DNA of 64,000 bases from Diacronema lutheri (Eukaryota; Haptophyta; Pavlovophyceae; Pavlovales; Pavlovaceae): NCBI GenBank assembly GCA_019448385.1, contig JAGTXO010000002.1, forward strand, positions 1,240,001 through 1,304,000. Reading direction: 5' to 3'. Position numbers and translations under genes: made by a program. This document shows positions 10,510-21,102 of this stretch, piece after piece. The notes beneath the pieces were generated by a model that was not told the origin of the DNA, did no database searches, and saw only the letters and a program-made list of their open reading frames with translations. Position 1 is the stretch's first letter. The number at the start of each line of letters is the position of its first letter.

Positions 10510-10696
10510 TCAACGCCGGCCGCGCTTCGGCCCGCGCGCGCTGCCGCCGCCGGCACTGGCGCTGGCAGCTCCGCGGGCGGGGGTGCGGGCGCGAGAGCCG
10601 CCGCCGCCACCGTCGCCGCGCCCGCCGCCGTCGTCGCCACCGCCGTCGCCGCCGCCGCCTCCCTCGCCGTCATCGTCGTCGTCGCCGCCGCCGCCT

Positions 10697-10729
<33 letters not shown>

Positions 10730-13700
10730 TCGCCGCCGCCGCCGTCGCCGCTGCCGTCGTCGTCGTCGTCGTCGTCGCCCTCGTCGTCGCCCTCGTCGTC
10801 GCCGTCGCACTCGTCGTCGCAGTCGTCGCCCTCGCCGTGCACCATGCGCTCCTCACGCTCCCACACCTCGCCGCGCGCCCACCAGGCGAGCACGAGGGCA
10901 AAGCGCTCAGGCGTCGACGTGGTGTCGCGCCCGGCCGCGTGCGCCGCCATGTCGTGCACGTCGTAGAAGATGTTGCGCGCGGCGTTGTAGTCGCGGTGCA
11001 CGGGCTTCTTGCCGCCGTTGCACGCCGGGCAGATGACGAGCGCGTGCACCGTGCGCGTGCCGCCCTTTGCCACGGGCAGGCGCGGGTTCTGCGCGAGCTC
11101 CGCGCCGCAGCGCTGCAGCCTGCCGCCCTTGGCGAGCCGCGGCATCGAGCAGTGCATCGACGTGTACGGCTCGGGCACGAAGACGGCCGCGACGCCGCGC
11201 CGCCGCAGCTCGCGCAGCAGCCCCACCTGGAAGGCGGGCGGCGCGCCCTTGGGCTGCGCGCCCTTGTGGTCGCGCAGCCACTTGCCCACGCACACGAGCA
11301 GCCGGTCGCGCGTCACGCCGTCGACGCAGTGCGCCGCGATGAGCGCCTCGGCGACGCGCGCCGCGTTGGACCGCCCGCCGCTGTCGCGCCGCCAGCGCTC
11401 CTTCCGGCGCGCCGGCGCGTCGTACACGTGCTCGGCGGCGCGCTCGCGCACCCGCGCGCTCTCGCGGTGGAAGGCGTGGAACTCGCCCTCGCCGAGCACC
11501 TTGGCGCTGTGCGCCTCGCCAAGCCGCGCCTCGTCCGCCTCCACGCTGAACTCACCGCCGCGCCCGTCCTTGCGCACGCGCCGCCGCGCCGCGTTGGTCT
11601 TGGCCGTCTCGCGCGCAAAGCCCGCGGCGCGCGCGCGCGCGCGCTGCGTGAACTGCCGCCAGACGGCCGCCCGCCCGACGTGCGCAGAGTAGGTGGTGAT
11701 GTTGCCCATGTTCGGGTCGGCCGCGACGACGACCGCCGCCTCGACGTCGATCGCCCGCCGCAGCTCGGAGCCGAGCGCGACGGCGATGCGCCCGTCCGGC
11801 CGGCGCCAGCGGTGCAGGACGCCCGAGCTGCCGGCCGGCGCCTGCGCCTTCGGCACGAGGACGGTCCCGACGGCGTGCACGGCGACGCCATCTGTCACCA
11901 CCGACTTGACGGGCTGCCGGCCCGGAAGCGGCACGCGCGGCAGCGGCGCGAGGCCAACCCACGAGCGCCGCGCGTGCCACGGCAGATCGGCCGGCGGCCG
12001 CTCGCGCCCGGCGTAGTCGAAGACGCGGTTGGAGATGTCGAAGCGCGTCGCAAAGACCGCGTACCTGACGCGCACGTCCGACATCGGCGGGGTGTTGCCG
12101 TTTGTGCCTGTCCACCTGATCGGCTCACCATCGTGGTCGCGCAGGTCCAGCGCCTTGAGCCGCGCGCGCAGCTCCTTGCGCTCGTCGTCCGGGAGCGTCT
12201 CCCAGATGGCGTTCGCGGTGAGGCGCACGTTGCGCGGCACCTGCGCGCAGCGCGCGGCATGCGAGCGCGCGGGCGCGTGACCAACCTGGCCGCGGGGCGG
12301 CGCGCACGGCGGCGGCGCGCGCGCTTGGGCGCTCGGCGGCGGCAGCGGCAGCCGCGCCTCGCGCGCACATTGTGCGTGCGCAGTGGCGCCACATTGTACC
12401 GCGGCGGCCGTCCGGTCAGCTGCGTGTGGATGTGCGCGAGCCGGCAGAGCAGCGCCTGCCCCTCGGCCACGTGCTGCAGGTTGCGGATCTGCACGAGGAA
12501 GTAGCGCGTCGTGTGCCGGTCGTAGTTCCACCTTTTCGTGGGCGTGCACTTGTAGTCGATCTTGTGGAGGACCATGTCGGGCAGGTGGCGGTCGAGCGCG
12601 GCGGGGCAGCCGACGCGCGCGCCCTCCACGTCGCCGCGCAGCAGCCGCTCGCACAGCTCGCGCACGCGCACGTTTCGCTGCATCTCGGGCAGCGCGACGA
12701 GCGCCTCGTCGCGCTCGACTGCCGCGCGGACGACGTCGCGGAGCAGCCCGTTCACGACGCGCGATGGGTGCATCAGGCACGCGGTGGACACCTGCGTCGC
12801 CTCCTCCCTGAGGATCTCCGTGAGGCCCACCGCGCAGACGGGCTGGACGCCCTCGGCCATCTCGCCGACGGCGCGCGCCGTCGCCGCCTTGGTCTGCGCG
12901 GCGGCTTGCTCGGTGGGCCTGCCCGTGGGCGTTGCACCGTACCTGCTTTCGTCTTTGTGCCAGCCGATGGCCGAGAAGATCGCACGGACGGTTCCCTTGT
13001 CCATCGTGGTCGACGTGTGCACGCTGGTCGACGGGCCGCCCGACGCCGCGCCGACGGCCTGCGCGCTCGCCACCGCAGCCTCGTCGCGCACCACCTTGTT
13101 GATGACGCGGTACGCCTGTGTCGTGAGCCTGTGCACGGCCGCCGCGATGCGCCGCAGCTCCGTCCGCGCACCGGGCTGCGCCGTCACCGCCTGCGGCCCC
13201 GCGTTGAGCGTCGAGCGCTTGACCACGAAGCCCGGGAGCACGCTGCCGCGCGTGCGCGCCGTCGCGCCGCCGGCGGCGCGCGCGCTCGGCGCAGCGGGCT
13301 CGTCCACGCGCGCGCGCTCGACGCCGCGCGCGCGGGGAACGCTCGGCGCGCGCGCGCCCGCGGCGTCGCGCGCGCTCGCGGCGGCACCCGCCGCGGCGCG
13401 CTCGCCCGCGGCGCCCGACACGCCGTGCGCGCGAAGCGGCGCCGACGCCAATGCCGACGCCGCGCCCGCGCCGCCGCTGCCGCTGCCCGATCCGCCCGCG
13501 CGCCGCTTCTGCTCGTCGCGCGTCTTGCGGAACTGGGCGACGAGGTCGCTGCTCACGTTGGCCTCAGGCTCCCACGTGTCGGCGCTCTCGTCGTAGCCCC
13601 GCCACCTGATCCGGAACTGGAACGTCACCCTCTTGCCCGCCTTGCGGCGCTCGTCGACGACCGCCTCGACCTCGTACGTGCGCGCCTCCTCGTCGACGCT

Positions 13701-16700
13701 CGCGCCCGCCGCGCTCGCGCCCGTGTCCGGCCACCCAGCGACCGTGCCGCCCAGCCTCTCGGCGGCCGCGCGCAGCTGCCGCTCGCGCTGGGCGGCCGCG
13801 GCGCCTCGCGCGACCAGCGCGGGCAGCATGCCCGCGCCGCCCGCGAGGCCGTGCGCGCCGACGCTGGCGGTCATCAGCGCGTCGAGGCACGCGAACGTTG
13901 CGAGCGCACGCGCGCCATCGTCGCCGCCGCGCGGCTGCGAGCGCACGACGGGCGATGGCCGCGGCTCCCCCTCGGCCGCGAGCAGCGCCCAGATCGCACT
14001 GGCCAGCGCGACGGCATGCGCGCCGACCGCGACGGCCACGTCCGCGTCGAGCGGCGCAAAGTCGTAGCGCACGAGCGCGGCCGGGCGCGAGTCGTCCATC
14101 GGCCGGTCGGCGACGAGCAGCCCGACCGGGCGCGGCGGCTCGCCGGACGGCGCGGCGACGGGCACGCAGAGGAGCACGACGAGCAGGCGCGGCGTGCCGC
14201 CGAGCAGCGCGCGCGCGGCATCCGTCCCGTCGGCTCCGCCGCGCGCGGCCGCGGCGAGCAGCTCGGCCGCGCGCGTCGGGCCCAGCGCCGTGCGCGCGTC
14301 CTTGCGCGCGCGTGCGCGCGCCGTGTACGCGGCGCAGGCGTCGTCGAGCACCGCCGCGCTGGGCGCGGTGCCAGTCGTCGCCCACGCGCGCAGCGCGTCG
14401 CGCACCCGCGTGACGATCGCCTGGTCGACCGCCGCCTCGCCGGCAGCGTGCGCCGGCGCGCACGCCGGCGGTGCGGCGGCAGGCGCGAGCGCGGGCGCGC
14501 CGTCGGCGCCGTCAACGCCGACGGCGCCGTCGGCGCGCCGCCACGCGAGCTTCGCCTCGATCTGCTGCCGGACGGCGTGGCAGTGCCGGTCGATGCCGCG
14601 CGCGTCGTCGAGCGCGGCCAGCGCGTCCTCAGCGGCGGGACGGCCGCTCGCGTCCGCGACGGCCTGCAGGCAGAGCAGCGCGGCCGCACGCGCGTTGCAC
14701 GCGCTCTGCGGCTCGGGCGCGAGCGCGAGCTCGAGCTCGAGCGGCGACGCGCCTCGCGCCGCGGCGATCGCGTCCATCAGCACGTCCAACCGCTGCACCA
14801 GCGCCCTGTGCGCGTCGCGCGGCGCGCCCGTCGACGGCGCGCGCGAGCGCGTCGCCACGAGCCCGAGCGCGCGCGCCGGCGCGCCCGCCGGCGTGTGCAG
14901 CACGAGCAGCGCCGCGCCCGCCAAGCTCGCGTTGCGCGTGACGAGCGCGAAGATGCGCGTCGCCTCGTGCGCGCCCACCGACGCCCAGATCGCAGCGCGA
15001 TCGGCGTCCGTCTGCGCGTCGCACAGGTCGCGCACGTCGTCCGGCGCGAGCAGCGCGCCGCCGCCGGCGGAGCGCGCGACGATCGCCCGCGCCTCCGCCA
15101 CGAAGACGGCCTGCGGCAGGTCGGCGTGGCGCGCGTCGACGATGGCGCGCGTCGCGTGCACGCCGAGCTCCACGCCGCGGTAGAAGGCGCGCGCGTTGGC
15201 CGCGCGCGCGTGCGCCGGCCGTCCGTCCGCGTTGCGCCTCGCGCGCGCCTGCTTGCTCGTGCGCGCGAGGCCGTCGCGTGGCGGTGGCGGCAGCGTAGCG
15301 AGGAAGCGCGCGGTGGGCGGCGGCGCGCGCACGCCGCGCTGCCGCCGTGCGATGGCCGCGAGCCGCCGGCCCGCCGCGCTGCCGCCCGCGCCGACGTGCT
15401 GCCAGCGGTTGAGCGCCGCCGGTGGCGGCGGCGGCGGCGGCGCGGCGGCGGGCGGCGGCGCGACGGCGGGCGGCGGCGCGGCGGCGGGCGGCGGCGCGGC
15501 GGTGGGCGGCGGCGCGGCGGCGGGCGGCAGCGGCGGCGGCGCGCCGGCGACGGCAGCACCAGTCGGCTTGTCCGCCCACGCACCCGAGACGCTGTCCCAG
15601 GCCTTGCCCGGTGGCGCGCGCCCACGCGGCCGCGGGTGGCGGGCTCGAGCGGCGGGGGGCGGGCGGCCGGCGCGCCAGTCGAAGACAGGTGCAACCGTGG
15701 CGGCAGGCGCCGAGTGCCGCGCGTCGGTCACAGAGCGCGTGGTGCGCGCGGCGACCGTCGCGCGCATGGCGGGCGGGCGGTGAGCAGCGCCCGCCGGCGC
15801 GCCGGCGGGCGCGGCAGCCGGCGCGCCGGCGGGCGCGGCCGCCTCGAGCCCGGCGGAGGCGCCGCGCTTGCGCTTGCGCGTGCCGCCGCGCGTGCGCCTG
15901 CGCGCGCGCCCGCCGCGCGCCCGTTCGGCCTGCGCGTCGCCAGCCGCGTCGCCGGCCGTGTCGCCGCGCCGCACGTAGACGACCGCGAACGCCTCCTCGC
16001 CGGTCCCGTCGACGCCGCCGCGCGCGCGGCGCAGGACCGACCGCCACTGCAGCCGCCGCGCGCGGCCGGGCTCGCACGCAAACCAGCGCCCACCGCGCCT
16101 GACGACGGCCACAAAGTCGTCGTCGCGCCGCCCGCGCCGGCGCGTGCGCAGCAGCACGCACTGCACGTCGAGCCAGCCCTCGTGCCAGTCGGCCGTGCTG
16201 GGGGCGACGCGAATCGACTGCGGGAGCTCGACGCCAAAGCCGGCGAGCCGCACGATGTGCGCGACGATGACGCTCGAAATGGCGGGGGCGCTCGACGGGT
16301 CGCCCGCTGCAGCGAGCACCGCCCCGCCCCAGTGCTCACGCGTGACGCAATCCGCGTCCTCGACGTGCACGTGCGCCACGCTCGCGCCGAGCTGGTGCAG
16401 CAACGCGCAGATGTCGGCGTCGACCGTCCTCTCCTCCTCGGCCGCCTCGGCCGTGCCGCGGGCGGCGGCGTCGCCTGCCGGCTGCCCGAGGTACGCGATC
16501 GCCCGCTCGACGGCCGCGCGCTCCGCACGCGCTGCGCTGTCGATCGCCGCATTGCCGACGGGCGCGCGCAGCGCCGCGATCGCGTCTTGCAACGCCGTCG
16601 CGTCGCCCGTCGCCGCCGTCGCCGCCACCGCCGCCGCGCTCGCGGTGCCGTGCGCGACGGCGTGCAGCGCGGCGGCGCGCGCGGCGGGGATGCGCCCGTC

Positions 16701-19700
16701 CAGCGCGAGCACGAGCGGCGGCCCGGCCGGCGTCTGCTGCCGCCGGTGCCGCCGGCTCGCAGCCGGGTGGTCGGCGCGCGCGCGCTCGAGCCGCGCGCGC
16801 CGCTCGACGACGCGCGCCCAGAAGGCCTGCACCCTCGGCTGCGCGAATGCAAGCCAGCCGACGCCGCGCGTCACGACGTGCACGACGATCCGGTCCTCGT
16901 GCCTGAGGTACTGCACGTAGAGCGCTTTGCGCACGCCGAGGACGTGCATGCCGAGCTGCAGCTGATCGCGGTGCGGCTGCGGCGGCCCGTCCTCGTGCGC
17001 CTTGGCGTCCGCCTTGGTGAGCGTCTTCACCTCGACGAGGACCTGCTCGTTGTCTTCGGGGAGGATGGCGAGCCCGTCCGGCGAGAAGGCGAACGGCGCG
17101 CTCTTGTCGTGCGGGTCCGCACGCACCATCGGCAGGTTGCACACGACGGTGATGCCGTACGCGGCCGCCAGCTTGCGCAGCGCGACGGCCTCGCCGAGGA
17201 TGCCCGCGGTCGTCGCCTTGGTCCGCACCTCGCGCCGCCGCCGGTGCACGTACTCGTCGGTGAGCGTCTCGTGCGCGACGCCGGCGTTGTCGTTCACGAC
17301 GTCGCCAACCTTGCTGCCCGTGACCTCCTCCCATCGCTCGTCGTGCCAGCGCGGGCTGCGCTGCGCGGGCGCGCCCGCGCCGACGGCGTCGAGCACGCGG
17401 CGCAGCGCTGTGCCGTCGGGCGCAGCAGGCACGCGCGCGCGGTCCTGGGCCTCGCGAGCGTCGAGGACGCAGCCCGTAGTGGAATCTTGGGGTAGGTCGA
17501 GCTTGCTCGCCTCGCCGTAGCGGCTCTCCAGCTGGCGCGGTGCGTCGGCAGGGCCGCCGTCCGTGCGCGCACCCGACGCGCCCGCCAGTGCACGGGGCGC
17601 AGCGTCCGAGGCGCCCGCCGCGCCCGCGCCGCCGCCAATCGCGCCAGCGCACGCGCGCGCCGCGACCTGCGGACGGCCAGCCGCAGGGACCTCGTCCGCT
17701 CGGCCGGCCGCTGCGTCGGCCGTCCGCTTGGCCACCTCGCGCACGTCTCCGAGCGCGAGCGTGGCTGGCGCCGTCGAGCTCCCGTGGCGTTTGTTCCAAA
17801 ACTCGAGCAGCCCGCCAAGGAAGGGCGTGCCCGTCGGGCGGTCCTCGGGCACCTCCGCCAGGATCGCGTCGACGCGCAGCGCGGCCGCCACATCGCAAAA
17901 CGCGCGCGCGGCGCGCGCCATCCGCTCGGCGCGCGCGCCGCCGTCGTCCGCCGCGCGGCGGATGGCGTGGCTCACGTGCGCGACGCGGAGCGAGACGACG
18001 GCGTGCGCCGGCGCGTCGGCGCCCGTGCCGAGCGTGTGCCGCCGGATGGCCAGCTGCCCATCGCCCATGCGCGGCGGGAGCGACGCGCACGCCGCGACGG
18101 TCGTCTTGCCGGCCGCGCTGTCGCACAGCCAGCTCGCCTCGCCGCCGCCCGCAAACTCAAAGGTCGCGAAGCCCTCGCGGCCGAAAAGCGCGACGAAGTG
18201 GTCGAGCACCGCCTTGTTGATCGCGCGCGCCGCCGGCCGCGTCGATGCGCCGCGGGCAGCGCCACCCGCCGCGCCGCGCGCATCGCTGCACGTCGCAGGG
18301 CAGGTGCAGCCGGACGCGCGCACGCCGTCCGACCGCGTCCGCGGCAGCTCGAGCTCGCGCACCTTGGGGCAGAACCAGAGCGGGTTGGACGCCTCGAGGC
18401 ACAGCACGACGAGCCGCCCGTCCGTGCCGGCCAGCGCGCGCGCGTCGCGCAGCAGCTCGACGGCGAGCTCGGACGTCGCCGCGTGCACCGCCGGCTCGCC
18501 CGTCGCGCGGTCGGGCGGGAAGAGGCCGCCGCCGACGAGCGGGCTGGGGCAGCGGCCGAGCATCACGAGCAGCGGCGGCGGCGGCGTCTGCGGCGCCTGC
18601 TGCCCGACCGCAGCCGCCGTCAGCCCGGCCAGGTCGGAGCTCGTGCGGAGGGCCTTGAGCGCGACGCGCGAGCCGGTGCCCGCCTGCTCGGAAAACGTGG
18701 CGAGCATGGCGCACGTGCTCGCCCTCGCGCCGCACTGCCAGCTGACGCGCGCGAGGAGGCCTTCCAGCGTGTCGTTTTCGCGCGGCCGCGTGACCGCGTC
18801 GAGCGCCGCCGAGTCGAGCTGGAGGCTGCCGGGCGTGACGCACAGCACCGCCTCGTGGTAGGCGCGCAGCAGCTCCCTCGGCAGCTGCTCGGCGGGCGTC
18901 GCCGCCTGCCCGCCCACCCACCGTGCACCGTGGCCGCCGTCGCCCGCGCCCGCGAGCCGCACCGCCGGCCCGCCCGTGATCGCCGAGGTCGGTGGCGTGC
19001 CGAGCGCGTCGACGAGCGCGCGCACGGGCGCGACACGCCTGCGCGCAGCGTCCGCGCCGACGGCGAGCGCGGCGATCCGAGCGCCCTCCCATGCGCGCTC
19101 CCTCGCGTCGTCCCGCGCGGCCGCCGGCGCGGCGCCCGGCCGCGCGCCGGGCGGCACCGCGCACGCCGCCGCGACGACCTCCGCGCGCGCGCCGGCGGCG
19201 TCGGGCGCGTGCAGCTGCGCGAGCGCGCCAGAGAGCGCGGCGGCCGAGCGGTAGCGGCCGTGCGCCGCGACGAGCGCGTAGAGCACGCGCAGCGCGGCCA
19301 CGCCCGCCTGGTCGGGCGCGTCGTCAGCGATGCGCTCGACCTCCCACGTGCGCGTGGGCGGCGGGCTGCCGTCGGCCGGGTCCGGACGCAGCGCCCACGC
19401 GCGCTCGACGATCGCGTTGAACACGCCGTGCGCGGCGCCCTCGTCAAACTCGGCGGCGCCCGCCGCGTGCGCGCACCACCCGTGCACGCGCGACGTGGGC
19501 GCGTCCACGGCGCGCTGCACGACGAGCACCGCCGGCCGGTCGACGCAGCGGAGGCTCACCGCCGCGTGCTTGCCCTCGAGCAGCGCCGCCGCCGCAGCCT
19601 CGACCAAGGCGTCACCAGGCGCGTCGCCGACGACGACGGCACAGCCGTCGCCGTACTCGGCCTGCATCGCGGCGACGCACGACGCGACAAAGTCGCCGCC

Positions 19701-21057
19701 CGCGGCCGCCGCGTGTCGCGCCGCCAGCATCCGGCGCGCGATGGCAAGCCAGACGTACTCGGCCGGCGCGCGCGCGGCGCGCGCGCGAGGCGCGCCGGCC
19801 GCGCCGCGTGCGCCAGCGCGTGCGCCTCCAGCGGCCGCAACGGCCGAGGCGGCTGGAGCGGCGGTGAGCGTGCGCCGCGCGCGCTTCGCCGGCCGCGTGA
19901 TGGGCGATGCACCCGCCGTCGCCCCGCCCGCAGCAGCCGGTGCGGCCGCCACAGCGCCCGCCGCAACGCCACTCGTCACGACGCCCGTGGCGGGCGGCGC
20001 GGCGGCGGACGCGGCCGCCTCGACGGGCGTCGCGCAACTACCGCCAGCGGTCGCGGACGCGCCCGGCGACGCGTCGGCGAGGAGGTGGCGCAGCACGCCG
20101 CGCGCGAGCGCGACTCGCACGGCGAGCGTCAGCGCGCGCAGGCGGTCGGAAGGCGAGGCGTCGCGCTCGGCGTCGGCGGACGTGGCGGCAGCAGGCGAGG
20201 CGGCGGGCGGCGCGGCGGCGGACTGGGCGGCCGCCGGCGCAACCTCGTCGGCCTTGGCCAGCCAGACGAGCCCGGCGACTGCGAGCACGACGCTGTACGC
20301 GCCGACATCGTCACCCGCAACGCGCGCCAGCCGGGCGTGGGCGTCGGCCTCGGACACGGCGACGTGGAAGAGCACGTCGTCGCGGGCAGCTTGCTCGGCA
20401 AACTGACGCAGCTGCTTGGCCATCGTCACGCCGGCGACGCACGCCTCGCCCGCCTCTGCCTCGACCTGCTCGTCCTGGCCGATGGCGGACGCGCCGGCCT
20501 CGGCGCCAGCGTCGAGTGTCCGGCGGCGCTCGAGGGCGAAGCCACGCACACAGACGCTCTGGAGGCCGCCGAGCGCGCCCGCCTTCTCGTGCAGCGCGCA
20601 CGACAGCTCGACCACCGAGTCCACGCGCCTCGCGGCGGCGCCCCCCCGCTCGCCGCGCGTGGCCGCGCACACGACGAACACCGTGAATTGCGCGCGCTTC
20701 GCCGCGCGCGCCGACGCGCACGCGTGCTTCAGGAGCCGGCAAAGCGCGGGCCTTTGCGCCGCTGCGCCCCGCGTGCACAGCAGCAGTTGGCCGCGCTCGT
20801 CGCCCAGCTCCTGCTCGATGGCGGCCTCGAGCGCGTCGTCCGTCAAATCGCCGTGCTCCGTCGAGGCGAGCGCGCGCGCAGCCGCGAGCGCCAGCTCGCC
20901 TGCGCCCGCGCGCCGCCGGCGGCGCGCACCGGCGGGCGCGTGCGGCGCCGACGCGTGTGACGACGCCGCCGCGTCCGCGCGCGCACACGCGGCGCGCAAC
21001 GCCTCACGCGCCGAGGCGGCCGCGCGCGCCCTGGGCGCGAGCTTCAAGAACGTGCGC

Positions 21058-21102
<45 letters not shown>

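Larger units (their letters stand above)
10510..13228 (-). other. Fanzor (eukaryotic TnpB-like) RNA-guided nuclease region, C-terminus of the polyprotein
   Basis: The region begins with a TnpB/Fanzor-type N-terminus ('FVVKRSTLNAG', 'AYRVINKVVRDEAA'). It crosses the 12241-12368 intron inside 'YNVAPLRTHN/VPRNVRLTA' and contains the split RuvC site: Asp at 11716-11718 ('AADPNMGNITT'), Glu at 11170-11172 ('FVPEPYTSMHC') and Asp at 10990-10992 ('VHRDYNAARNI'). The zinc-binding part keeps four cysteines ('TSMHC', 'QRCG', 'CPAC') though the first pair is not CxxC. All three acidic residues are present, so it looks catalytically competent. Fanzors cut DNA under guidance of a short RNA and travel with many transposon classes. 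The last 120 residues are an acidic Gly/Asp tail, unusual for the family. It may be released from the polyprotein or made from an internal start. Confidence 0.85.

Noticed and set aside
12372-17495. A 1,707-codon open frame on the plus strand opposite the polyprotein
   Set aside because: It has only Arg/Ala/Gly/Pro-biased composition and no domain. The chromodomain, YqaJ nuclease and Fanzor N-terminus are read clearly from the minus strand of the same DNA. Long antisense frames are expected at this GC content.
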